Source: DASSFG01 sp035547915 | Lineage (GTDB): Bacteria; Planctomycetota; Planctomycetia; Pirellulales; JAICIG01 | Reading direction: 5' to 3' | Assembly: GCA_035547915.1 (NCBI GenBank) | Contig: DASZTS010000132.1 | Span: 1 to 21,138, forward strand | DNA length: 21,138 nt | Part shown: positions 8,282 to 16,007 of the stretch, one piece after another | Position numbering within the stretch: the first letter of the stretch is position 1 | Layout of the letters: each line of letters opens with the position of its first letter | The notes under the pieces: generated by a model | Seen by the model: the letters and a program-made list of their open reading frames with translations, nothing else | What the model was told of the DNA's origin: nothing | Database searches by the model: none | Translations under genes and position numbers: made by a program

Positions 8282-8355
8282 GGGACAGAATGACTCCGTA
8301 ATGAAGAACAGGATGCGGCGAAGCTCCCCCATCGGAGTCGCCATTTCCTTAGCCT

Positions 8356-8361
8356 ATTTTA
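8356..8361 (-). promoter_or_regulatory. Possible -10 element of the DUF1573 gene
   Basis: Read on the minus strand this is TAAAAT, in a locally AT-rich patch (GTTAAAATAGG) that stands out from the GC-rich surroundings. No good -35 lies 17 bases upstream. A start of transcription near 8349 would give a leader of about 68 bases to the preferred ATG at 8281. Confidence 0.25.
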
Positions 8362-8490
8362 ACAGCTTTGCTACGCAACGGACTACGCTCGGGTTCGTCG
8401 ATCCTTGGCCCTCGGTCCGGCACGAAGAACGGCGGACACCCCGAACGCCTGAGCGCCGCGGGCAAGAAATGGGCCGTGAAACACCGATTT

Positions 8491-10728
8491 TTAAGGACCG
8501 TTTATCAGGCGATTCATGGCCTCGACCAGATCCGCCGAGAGCTTCTGATCGGCATGCGGTGTTTGCTTGTGAAGTTGCAGCCCTCGTGAGGCTTCATCTT
8601 TCGCTGCTTCCGCTTGGCCGGCTCTATTCAGGGCGAGGGCCAGTTCGGCATGCGTTAAGGCGTAGTTGGGATAGAACTCGATCGCCTTTCGGAAATGTTC
8701 GATGGCCGCTCGCAGGTATCTGCCGCGATCGGCATCGTTCGCGTGACGAAAGGCGGAGAGATAACGCTCGGCGGCGTCGAGCCAGACGACGGCTGAATGC
8801 GGTCGCCGCCGCAACAGGGCGGCTTGGTCCTCTTCCCACACACGTGACCGCTCGGGGGTCATTTTTTCTTGCCATAAAGCAAAATCGCCTCCGGTGAGCT
8901 GCCGCCAAGGTTCGTCGGCGTATGGATCGGCCGCTGCCGCGGCGAGCAGGTGTTCGCGGGCGGTAGCCGCACTCTGCTCCGCCAGACCGAACTGCCGGCG
9001 ACACTCCAACGCGGGCCGATAGGCCGTCAAATAACAGGCGCCGAACAGGACCGCCATGATTCCGCAGAGGACGAGCATCACGGGGCGCGGCACGGCCAGC
9101 GGTTGGCTGCCGCGGTCGTCGAACCCCACCGCGACCAGCAGCCAAAGTGTCCCCGCCACCCCGGCAAAGCTGATACCGCCGGCCACCAGCAGGTTGATCA
9201 AAAGGGCCAGTATGGCCACGAAGGGCACATACTTCGGCAGAAGTCCAACGCGTATCCAGGTGCCGAAACAGGCACTCCCCACCGCCAACAAGACACAACC
9301 GATCGCCAGCACGCCCCACGGCAGGCCGACGGACGTAATCGGTCCCACGACATAGGCCAGCACGAAACCGCCGATTCCGCCGACCAGCGTGATCGCCAAC
9401 GGCGAAATCTCGTCGGGCGACTCGCCGACAGCCAACCTCGGCATATCATCCAGGTCGTTCGCCGTGCTGTCGCCCGGGAGGTCTTTTTGGGCCGCTCGCC
9501 ATGCTTGCCGTCCAATGCCGATCAGCATTGCGAAGAGGGCCAGCAAGCCGGGAGTCCCCGACGTGGCCCAAACCTCGCAGACGAAATTATGAGGATCGGA
9601 GATCACTTCGCTCGCTTGGGGCAACTTGAAACGCGTATATTCGTCCTGGAAATTTCCCAGCCCGCAGCCAATCCACGGGTGGTCCCAGATGATGCGCAGC
9701 GCTCCCTGCCAATAGTGCCAGCGGAATGCCAGTGACTTGGTGGCTTCCGTTAGCACCAGATGGTCGAGCGCTCCGACCCAGATCCCGCCGGCGACGAGTA
9801 TGACGGCGACGACCGCGCCCGCGGCGGTGAATTGAAACGTTCGACGCCAGGAACTGAGCGACATGAGCGGCAGGACGACAAAGCCCGCGGCCACTGCGAT
9901 GTAGCTGGCACGACTCTTCGCCAGCATCAGGCACATCGCGATGATCAAGGAAAACACGGCGGTGGCGACGTGCCGTCGTCGAATCTCTTCGGGCAACATC
10001 GGTTCGGTCGTTCCGAGCCAACCGATGCCGACTGCTACGAGCAGCCACGAGAGGAGAAAACCGGCCAAGGAATTGGCCAGCGCGAACGTGGCCGTCGGTT
10101 CGGTGCTGTACAGGCGCGATTCGAAAATGGTGCGGAGCGGCGACCCAGGGGGGGCCTTGATTTGCGCGATTTCGAGCACGGCGTCGGCGTTCTTCTCCCA
10201 TTGCTCCCGCATCACCGGCATCTCGACGACATGCTGGTAGGCGCCATAGAGCGACAACACGACCGCTACGCTCACGAACGTTATCAGCGCTGCCCGCTTT
10301 TCACGGTCACCGTTTAAGAGCTGACGCAGCAGAAGATAGCCGACGCCCAAACCCGCCCATTCCCACCCGGCATTGATCGCGGCACGAGCGAAACCGTTGT
10401 GAACCGCGGAAAAAACGCTCACTGCTTGCCAGGCAACGAGCACCACCCACGCTCCTTCGACCAGGCCGAACCGTATGGCGCCGCGCTTTTCGAATACTTC
10501 CAATGCCAGCCAGCCGGCGGCCAAAAGGAACGTGAGCAGGACGAAGGAAAGGCCGTCACCGGCGACTATGGTCGGCGTTTCGCAGGGCAGCAGCGGTCGG
10601 GCAACATAGACGGCCATCACGGCGCACGTGAGGAACGTGCGCAGGCCATTCGCCGACAGCCACCCCGATTTCGTCGCCACGGACTGACTTCGCTGGCGCG
10701 AGCGGCCCGTTTTCTTTGCCTGGTGCAT
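8491..10728 (-). CDS. O-antigen ligase/polymerase-like (Wzy_C) membrane protein with TPR tail
   Basis: The protein has 745 residues from the ATG at 10728. The same frame can be extended only through a TTG at 10833, so that start is not preferred. About a dozen hydrophobic segments run through residues 25-620. Motifs of the Wzy_C/WaaL group are visible in order: KSRAS (271-275), the stretch RWHYWQGALRIIWDHPWIGC (336-355) followed by GLGNFQ, and DPHNFVCEVWATSG (378-391) in the large outward loop. After the last membrane segment, the C-terminal 120 residues contain TPR-like helices, ending with a clear unit AIEFYPNYALTHAELALALN and an Ala-rich repeat. Such proteins polymerise or ligate polysaccharide repeat units, and some glycosylate proteins. 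No glycosyltransferase, flippase or chain-length gene is nearby, so the glycan is unknown. No Shine-Dalgarno is visible before the ATG. Confidence 0.85.
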   Translation of the reverse strand: MHQAKKTGRSRQRSQSVATKSGWLSANGLRTFLTCAVMAVYVARPLLPCETPTIVAGDGLSFVLLTFLLAAGWLALEVFEKRGAIRFGLVEGAWVVLVAWQAVSVFSAVHNGFARAAINAGWEWAGLGVGYLLLRQLLNGDREKRAALITFVSVAVVLSLYGAYQHVVEMPVMREQWEKNADAVLEIAQIKAPPGSPLRTIFESRLYSTEPTATFALANSLAGFLLSWLLVAVGIGWLGTTEPMLPEEIRRRHVATAVFSLIIAMCLMLAKSRASYIAVAAGFVVLPLMSLSSWRRTFQFTAAGAVVAVILVAGGIWVGALDHLVLTEATKSLAFRWHYWQGALRIIWDHPWIGCGLGNFQDEYTRFKLPQASEVISDPHNFVCEVWATSGTPGLLALFAMLIGIGRQAWRAAQKDLPGDSTANDLDDMPRLAVGESPDEISPLAITLVGGIGGFVLAYVVGPITSVGLPWGVLAIGCVLLAVGSACFGTWIRVGLLPKYVPFVAILALLINLLVAGGISFAGVAGTLWLLVAVGFDDRGSQPLAVPRPVMLVLCGIMAVLFGACYLTAYRPALECRRQFGLAEQSAATAREHLLAAAAADPYADEPWRQLTGGDFALWQEKMTPERSRVWEEDQAALLRRRPHSAVVWLDAAERYLSAFRHANDADRGRYLRAAIEHFRKAIEFYPNYALTHAELALALNRAGQAEAAKDEASRGLQLHKQTPHADQKLSADLVEAMNRLINGP

Positions 10729-11136
10729 GAAAAAATGAAGTGCGCGGGGCTCAGATATTCCCTCTACGAGTTTGTCACGCGCGGCGCAGAAAAGAAAGCG
10801 TCCGTCAACGAGCTCTGTGCCGGTCGGCTCCAAGGTGAGGTAAGCCGAGCCCCTATCGGGTCGACCGTAGCCACACGGCTCGTCGCCCCATCTGATCGAG
10901 TTTGAGGACCTGATCAGTCCCGCCGATCGAGTCCGCGCCAGATCGGAAGTCGTTTAATACGCGGCAAATAGGCAAAATTTTCCGGACAAGATGAGAACTT
11001 GATAGCGGGCAGCTTGGCAGGCTGGGCGAACTGAGTTGATTTTCGTAAGATTGGGTACTTCCGCCGTGTGAAAAATGCCCCGTTGCCATTGGACGGTCAC
11101 GCCGAGCGGGACAAGCACCGACGAGTACAGACGACG
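10729..11136. other. Divergent intergenic region
   Basis: About 400 bp separate the start of the Wzy_C-like gene (minus) from the start of the HEAT-repeat gene (plus), so promoters for both should lie here. The centre (10950-11060) is more AT-rich than its flanks. GATCGAG occurs twice (at about 10896 and 10926) around a GACCTGATCAG segment. I could not identify a convincing -35/-10 pair in either direction, and no recognisable protein is encoded. Confidence 0.4.
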
Positions 11137-11451
11137 ATGGATCTCGAAGCTGTCCGCCAGCGCCTCAATGAACTCAAGGATCGTGACATGGTCGTTCGCC
11201 AGCGAGCGGTCGAAGCCCTGACGGCCCTCGGCGCCAGCAGCAGCGATGTGGTGACGGCCCTGACGACGGCCTTGGGCGACACGTCGAGCGGCGTTCGGCG
11301 TCGGACGGCCCAGGCGCTCGGCAAATTGGGAGCGGCGGCCGAGCCGGCACTGCCGGCGCTCACCGAGGCCACCCGCGACCGTATCCATACCGTTCGCGAT
11401 GCAGCCCGCGATTCGATAGCCGCCATCAAGTCATCGATCCGCCCGTCGTAA
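11137..11451 (+). CDS. Small HEAT-repeat protein
   Basis: From the ATG at 11137 the protein has 104 residues. A GTG at 11068 in the same frame would add 23 polar residues that do not resemble a repeat, so it is not preferred. No Shine-Dalgarno helps the choice. The translation is almost entirely helical HEAT units: VRQRAVEALTALG, VRRRTAQALGKLG and VRDAARDSIAAIK, each with the A-x-x-A-L-x-x-L/I pattern of HEAT_2/PBS-lyase-like repeats, joined by DVVTALTTALGDTSSG and ALPALTEATRD. Such modules bind other proteins. There is no catalytic domain and no signal peptide, so a cytoplasmic adaptor is most likely. Its partner is unknown. uvrB follows 160 bp downstream on the same strand, but that gap argues against tight coupling. 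Confidence 0.72.
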   Translation: MDLEAVRQRLNELKDRDMVVRQRAVEALTALGASSSDVVTALTTALGDTSSGVRRRTAQALGKLGAAAEPALPALTEATRDRIHTVRDAARDSIAAIKSSIRPS

Positions 11452-11611
11452 CGGGCCAGCTCAAAAATACCCGCCCGTCTAGCCGCCCACTCCCTTTCGC
11501 GCTATCTTGAGGGGTTGGCAAAGATTCGGTCGCGGCAGATTCTTGCAACCTGACTTTTGCCAGCCTCGACGGGCTTTTCTCGAATCGGTCACCCAGGCAG
11601 GGAACCCATCC

Positions 11612-13675
11612 GTGCAGTTTCAACTCGAAAGCCCTTTCAAGCCTGCCGGCGACCAGCCGCAAGCGATCGAGGCGCTGGTGGCGGGCATTCGCGCAGGTCG
11701 GAAAGAGCAAGTGTTGATGGGGGTGACCGGCTCGGGCAAAACCTTCACCATGGCGAACGTGGTGCAGACGATCCAGCGGCCGACGCTCGTGCTGTCGCAC
11801 AATAAAACGCTCGCGGCCCAGCTCTACAGCGAATTCAAGTCGTTCTTTCCGCACAACGCCGTTCACTATTTCGTCAGTTACTACGACTACTATCAGCCCG
11901 AAGCCTACATCCCCCAGCGTGACATCTATATCGAGAAAGACGCCTCGATCAACCAGGAAATCGACCGTCTGCGGCTGGCGGCCACCAGCGCGCTGGTGAG
12001 CCGACGAGACGTGCTCATCGTGGCCAGCGTGTCGTGCATCTACGGCTTGGGATCGCCCGAAGACTACAAGGCGATGACCATCGGTCTGGCCCGCGGACAG
12101 CAGGTCGATCGCGACGAAGTGCTGCTCAAGCTCGTCGACGTGCAATACGATCGCAACGACTTCGAGTTCGCCCGCGGAAAGTTCCGCGTGCGGGGCGACT
12201 CGGTGGAATTGTGGCCCTCCTACGAGGAGTTCGCCTGGCGGATCGAGTTCTGGGGTGACGAGATCGAGCAGCTCTCGCTCATCAACCCGACCAGCGGCGA
12301 GGTGATCGACCGCGCCGAAGAGGTGTTCATCTATCCGGCAAAACACTTCGTCATGCCGGAAGAACGTGTGGCGGCCGCCGTCGACCGCATCAAGCTGGAG
12401 TTGGAAGAGCGGCTGGAGCAGCTCAAGTCGGCCAACAAACTGCTCGAAGCCCAACGGCTGAACGCGCGTACGCGGTTCGATATCGAGATGATGCTCGAGG
12501 TGGGCTATTGCCCGGGCATCGAGAACTACAGCCGTCCCTTGAGCGGTCGCCCGCCCGGGGCCGAACCACAGACGCTCTACGATTACTTTCCCAAGGATTT
12601 TCTGCTCTTCGTCGACGAATCGCACGTCACGTTGCCGCAGGTGCGCGGCATGTTCGCCGGCGATCACAGCCGCAAGACGACACTCGTCGAACACGGATTC
12701 CGGCTGCCCAGTGCGCTCGATAACCGCCCTCTCAAGTTCGACGAATGGGAACGGCGGATCGACCAGGTGATTTATGTATCGGCAACGCCGGGGCCGCTCG
12801 AACTCCAGCACACCGGCGGCGAAGTGGTCGAGCAGGTCATCCGGCCGACCGGTCTGCTCGATCCGGAGATCGAGATCGTGCCGGCGCGCGGCCAGGTACC
12901 CCACTTGCTCGAACAGATTCGGGCCCGCGCCGCGATCGGCGAAAGGACGCTCGTGACCACACTCACGAAACGGCTGGCCGAGGACCTCTCGTACTATCTC
13001 ACCGACAAGGGTGTGCGTTGCAAATGGCTGCACAGCGAACTCGATGCCTTCGAGCGCGTGGAGTTGCTGCGCGACCTGCGCGAGGGACGGTTCGAGGCGC
13101 TCGTCGGCGTGAACCTGCTGCGCGAGGGTCTCGACCTGCCCGAGGTATCGCTGGTGGCCATTCTCGACGCCGACAAGGAAGGTTTTTTGCGGAGCGAGAC
13201 ATCGCTGATGCAGACCATCGGGCGCGCGGCCCGCAACGTCAACGCCCGCGTGATCCTCTATGCCGATACGATGACCGATTCGATGCAGCGAGCCGTCGAA
13301 GAGACGCTCCGCCGCCGCAAGCTGCAAGAGGAATACAACCGCGCCCACAATATCACGCCCGAGACGGTGCGCAAGACCATCAAGGCCGGCATCGAGGCCG
13401 AAGCCGCGGCACATGCCAAGGCCAACGCCGCCGTGGGGCGCGAGAACGACGAGGTGTATATCACCGAGGAATACCTCGGCGAACTCGAAGCCGAAATGCT
13501 CGATGCCGCCGCGGCCTTGGAGTTCGAACGTGCCGCGCAGTTGCGCGACCGGATTGAGAAGATGCGGAGCAGCCTCGGCAAGAAACTCGGCGAAGTCGAT
13601 ACTCCCGTCAACAAAAACGGCCGTGGCCGCCGAAAAGGTGGCGCTCGCGTTCCCAGGCCGAAACGGTCTCACTAG
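11612..13675 (+). CDS. uvrB: UvrABC excinuclease subunit B
   Basis: The GTG at 11612 is chosen because the protein then begins VQFQLESPFKPAGDQPQAI, the conserved UvrB N terminus, with AGGGA at 11599-11603 and an eight-base spacer. The same frame runs back to 11507, but that part is unlike the family. The 687-residue length is normal. Motifs are Walker A GVTGSGKT (37-44), the DNA-clamping beta-hairpin around YYDYYQPEAYIP (90-101), the helicase motif II-like DESH (335-338), motif VI QTIGRAARN, the C-terminal EEYNRAHNITPETV, and a UVR motif (EYLGELEAEMLDAAAALEFE onward) that contacts UvrC. It ends in a basic tail. UvrB is the damage-verification helicase-like subunit of nucleotide excision repair. 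No LexA-type box of the familiar enterobacterial or Gram-positive pattern is seen upstream. Confidence 0.97.
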   Translation: MQFQLESPFKPAGDQPQAIEALVAGIRAGRKEQVLMGVTGSGKTFTMANVVQTIQRPTLVLSHNKTLAAQLYSEFKSFFPHNAVHYFVSYYDYYQPEAYIPQRDIYIEKDASINQEIDRLRLAATSALVSRRDVLIVASVSCIYGLGSPEDYKAMTIGLARGQQVDRDEVLLKLVDVQYDRNDFEFARGKFRVRGDSVELWPSYEEFAWRIEFWGDEIEQLSLINPTSGEVIDRAEEVFIYPAKHFVMPEERVAAAVDRIKLELEERLEQLKSANKLLEAQRLNARTRFDIEMMLEVGYCPGIENYSRPLSGRPPGAEPQTLYDYFPKDFLLFVDESHVTLPQVRGMFAGDHSRKTTLVEHGFRLPSALDNRPLKFDEWERRIDQVIYVSATPGPLELQHTGGEVVEQVIRPTGLLDPEIEIVPARGQVPHLLEQIRARAAIGERTLVTTLTKRLAEDLSYYLTDKGVRCKWLHSELDAFERVELLRDLREGRFEALVGVNLLREGLDLPEVSLVAILDADKEGFLRSETSLMQTIGRAARNVNARVILYADTMTDSMQRAVEETLRRRKLQEEYNRAHNITPETVRKTIKAGIEAEAAAHAKANAAVGRENDEVYITEEYLGELEAEMLDAAAALEFERAAQLRDRIEKMRSSLGKKLGEVDTPVNKNGRGRRKGGARVPRPKRSH

Positions 13676-13701
13676 CATGGAATGGCGAAGGCAGCGATTG
13701 G

Positions 13702-13729
13702 TTGCCTCGGCCTACGTCGCGGTTACCAT
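13702..13729 (+). promoter_or_regulatory. Candidate sigma70-like promoter of the zinc-ribbon protein gene
   Basis: TTGCCT (13702-13707) and TACCAT (13724-13729) are separated by 16 bases and lie in the gap after uvrB. Each box matches the consensus at four of six positions. The spacing to the start codon at 13768 is reasonable, but matches of this quality arise by chance in such sequence. Confidence 0.25.
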
Positions 13730-13767
13730 AGAAGATGCTTGAGTTCGGTTGACCTCGGGAGCACGGC

Positions 13768-14598
13768 ATGCCAGCAATCCAAATCGGCTGTCCACACTGC
13801 AAAGCGACGATGCAGGTCGACAGTGCGATGCTGGGCCGGGATGCGGTCTGTACGGAATGCGGTGGCCCCGTATTGGTCGGGCCTCCTCTGCCGTCGGCCG
13901 CGGGTGCTCCGCCGCCCTTGCCTACGGCCGGCATCGCGGCCGGTGGGCCGCCCCCGCTTTCGGCTCCGCCACCGCTTCCCGGCCGTGTGCCGCTGGGCGG
14001 ACCTCCGCCCCTTTTCCCTCCCTTTGCGGCGCCGTCGCAGGCAGGTCCGCCTGCAACCGGATTTCCGCCCTACAGCGTTCCGCCGCGTCCCCCCGCGCCG
14101 CCGCAGAGTGCAGCCGCGCCTCCGCCGCTGGCGGGCAGTTTCGGGCCCGTCCCCCTGCCTCCGCTTCCTCCCAGACCGGTTATGCCACCCGTGGCGGGTG
14201 GATTGCCTCCGGTCACCGCGACCACTCCTGCGAGGACGCCGCCCTTCGCGCCCGTAAATACCGTGCCCGCGCCGGTCCCGCCGCTGGCCGAAGAGACTCT
14301 GTTTTCCGCCGAGCCGACCGTCAAAGCGTCGCCTATGGCCGCCGCGACGATCACAGCACCGATTGCACCGGCGCCCACGATGCCTGCCGCTGGCTCGCCC
14401 GGTGCGCCGGTGGGCATGGCGCCGATCGCGGCAAGGGGCCGGACCCAATCCTTGCCGCGCGAAACCGATCGTACGCTCGAGCGATGGAACGCCGAAGAGA
14501 AGGAACAGCGCCGACTGCGCCGCAACATCCTGACTGCCACGTTCGGGGTGGTCATGTTAGTGCTCCTCGCACTGCTCTTGATGAAGATCGCCGGTTAG
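13768..14598 (+). CDS. Zinc-ribbon, proline-rich, tail-anchored protein
   Basis: The protein has 276 residues, with a good Shine-Dalgarno GGGAG (13757-13761) six bases before the ATG. Three parts are visible. Residues 8-31 form a small zinc ribbon (C-P-H-C ... C-T-E-C: Cys8, Cys11, Cys28, Cys31). Residues about 38-225 are very rich in Pro, Ala and Gly (repeated PPPL, PPLPG and similar), so probably disordered. A charged segment (TDRTLERWNAEEKEQRRLRR) leads into a single hydrophobic helix (about 253-274, TATFGVVMLVLLALLLMK) at the very C terminus. The arrangement predicts a cytoplasmic zinc-binding head on a long flexible linker fixed to the membrane by its tail. I do not recognise a specific function. 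Planctomycetes carry many proteins with this ribbon/linker/helix plan. An adaptor or localisation role is inference. Confidence 0.75.
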   Translation: MPAIQIGCPHCKATMQVDSAMLGRDAVCTECGGPVLVGPPLPSAAGAPPPLPTAGIAAGGPPPLSAPPPLPGRVPLGGPPPLFPPFAAPSQAGPPATGFPPYSVPPRPPAPPQSAAAPPPLAGSFGPVPLPPLPPRPVMPPVAGGLPPVTATTPARTPPFAPVNTVPAPVPPLAEETLFSAEPTVKASPMAAATITAPIAPAPTMPAAGSPGAPVGMAPIAARGRTQSLPRETDRTLERWNAEEKEQRRLRRNILTATFGVVMLVLLALLLMKIAG

Positions 14599-14803
14599 CG
14601 TCATCCATCGTTGGCCGCCCTTCAAGCAGCCGCATCTTTTGCGTGGGACCGAGACCGTTCTCGTGACCGGCCTGGCGATTGGCGCAACCTTTGCTCTTGT
14701 CGCCAGTACGCTCAGCAGCGGATTCGCGTTAGAGCGAAATGTCGGTGATGCACACCGATCGCAAAGAATCACAGTTCCACACTCACTACAAAGGAGCGTT
14801 TCC
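14599..14803. other. Intergenic region upstream of the CsbD-like gene
   Basis: This 205-bp gap contains no protein with recognisable features. A frame in phase with the downstream gene runs back to 14639 but lacks a proper start signal. It should carry the promoter of the CsbD-like gene, since the start codon there has a strong Shine-Dalgarno, but I could not pick out convincing -35/-10 boxes. Confidence 0.4.
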
Positions 14804-15070
14804 ATGTCAGGCAAAACAGACGAACTGAAGGGACGAGTCAAGGAAGCTGCGGGCGCGATCGCCGACGACGATCGTATGCGTCGAGAAGGCAAGACCGATC
14901 AGGCGGCCGGCAAGGTCAAGCAAAAGATCGAACAAGCCGTCGACAAGGCCAAGGAAGGGATCGAACGGCTCAACGAACGCCAGGGCAAGATCGGCTGGGC
15001 CGTGCTCTGGTTGCTGGGTGTGCCGTTGCCCGTGCTCTTGGTCCTCTACCTGATCATGGGCGGACACTAG
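14804..15070 (+). CDS. CsbD-like stress protein with C-terminal membrane helix
   Basis: The protein has 88 residues. The ATG at 14804 follows a near-ideal AAGGAG (14791-14796) with a seven-base spacer, the strongest ribosome-binding site in the window, which suggests high expression. Residues 1-50 match the CsbD pattern: MSGKTDELKGRVKEAAGAI, then G-K-T-D-Q-A-A-G-K-V-K-Q-K and a long amphipathic helix. CsbD proteins are small general-stress proteins of unknown biochemistry. Here residues 63-85 (IGWAVLWLLGVPLPVLLVLYLIM) add a transmembrane helix that the classical soluble members lack. The product is therefore probably a membrane-bound variant. The LEPR-like gene starts 15 bp downstream and is probably in the same transcript. 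Confidence 0.85.
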   Translation: MSGKTDELKGRVKEAAGAIADDDRMRREGKTDQAAGKVKQKIEQAVDKAKEGIERLNERQGKIGWAVLWLLGVPLPVLLVLYLIMGGH

Positions 15071-15085
15071 GCCGAAAGCACCGGT

Positions 15086-15901
15086 ATGGAAACCATTCCT
15101 CTCGAAGACGCGACGGAAACACCGGTTGACGGGCTACCGCTCGAGGCGGACCCGGGAAGCCGTGAACCGTTCGGAGTCGAATCGCTGGAAGACCGTGTAC
15201 TTCCGGCCGCGGATGCAGCGATCGCACCACCCGTCGACGGTCCGCAGACGGAGCCGGCCGCGTATGTGGCCGCTCCGCTTGCGGGCCGTCCGGCGATCGA
15301 CTTGGCGAGCGTTGATACACCCCAGGATCCGGCAACGGCGGTCGGCGGAGCTGCATCGGTTGGCGGGCCAACTCTGCCAACGTTGCGCAAAGATGACCTC
15401 CGCCCGGAACTGATCGAGCCTGTCGTCGACGGACTTCGCGAACGAGCGATACCCGAAGCCGGCGAATTCTCAAAGGCTGAGCCGAATCTCAACAAGTTCG
15501 GGTTGGCAACCATCGAGCCGGAATCGGGGACGGTCGTTCGTGATCTGCGCCCTTTGGAAGCTGGACCGGATGAAAGCGGCAACGTAGACCGGGCAGGCGC
15601 GAAGGTTCTTGAGACACTCGGAGGCGACGCGACCGTGGCGGCGGTCAGCGAAGCTGCCGTGGCCGAAGTGGCTGAGGAGTTGGCGCCGGCCTTGATGCCC
15701 AGCCACCCGGTGGAACCCGTGATTGCCCCGGAACCCCTTGATTCACCTGCCGTGAGTCGTGCCGAAGCCTCCGACGTGTCGGCAAACGTTGGAATCGGCA
15801 ACCCAGAACATCCAGGCGACACTCTTAGAGCGGTGCACGAGGCGTTGTTTGCCGACGCTTCGAAGCGAGAGGGCGCGCTGGAGCGGCCGCCAATCGTCTG
15901 A
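15086..15901 (+). CDS. Acidic protein with LEPR-XLL-like motif, function unknown
   Basis: The protein has 271 residues and is rich in Ala, Pro, Glu, Asp and Val, with low-complexity composition and no catalytic motif or membrane helix that I can see. The one recognisable element is GVESLEDRVLPAADAA (30-45), which resembles the N-terminal LEPR-XLL motif (LE-P/D-R-x-L-L) found on many planctomycete surface or exported proteins. Here the second Leu is Pro. No classical signal peptide precedes it. The ATG at 15086 has only a weak ribosome-binding site, 15 bp after the CsbD-like gene, consistent with translation from a shared mRNA. A surface or cell-wall location is inferred from the motif alone. 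Base composition and codon use look like those of the neighbours. Confidence 0.65.
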   Translation: METIPLEDATETPVDGLPLEADPGSREPFGVESLEDRVLPAADAAIAPPVDGPQTEPAAYVAAPLAGRPAIDLASVDTPQDPATAVGGAASVGGPTLPTLRKDDLRPELIEPVVDGLRERAIPEAGEFSKAEPNLNKFGLATIEPESGTVVRDLRPLEAGPDESGNVDRAGAKVLETLGGDATVAAVSEAAVAEVAEELAPALMPSHPVEPVIAPEPLDSPAVSRAEASDVSANVGIGNPEHPGDTLRAVHEALFADASKREGALERPPIV

Positions 15902-16007
15902 ACGCCGGCGTAAGGAACTCTTTCGAACGATTTCTGACCGATGCGCGTTGCGCGGCGGCAATTCTTTCGCCTCCACTCCTGGGCTGCCACGCGGGAGTGG
16001 TGTGCGT

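Noticed and set aside
11426..13678. A 750-codon open frame on the minus strand, antisense to uvrB
   Set aside because: It mirrors the codon structure of a certain uvrB gene in GC-rich DNA, has no domain or hydrophobic pattern, and no start signal.
14639..14803. N-terminal extension of the CsbD-like protein with a hydrophobic stretch (GLAIGATFALVASTL)
   Set aside because: It would start at a TTG without a ribosome-binding site, whereas the ATG at 14804 has an ideal AAGGAG and opens the conserved CsbD sequence.
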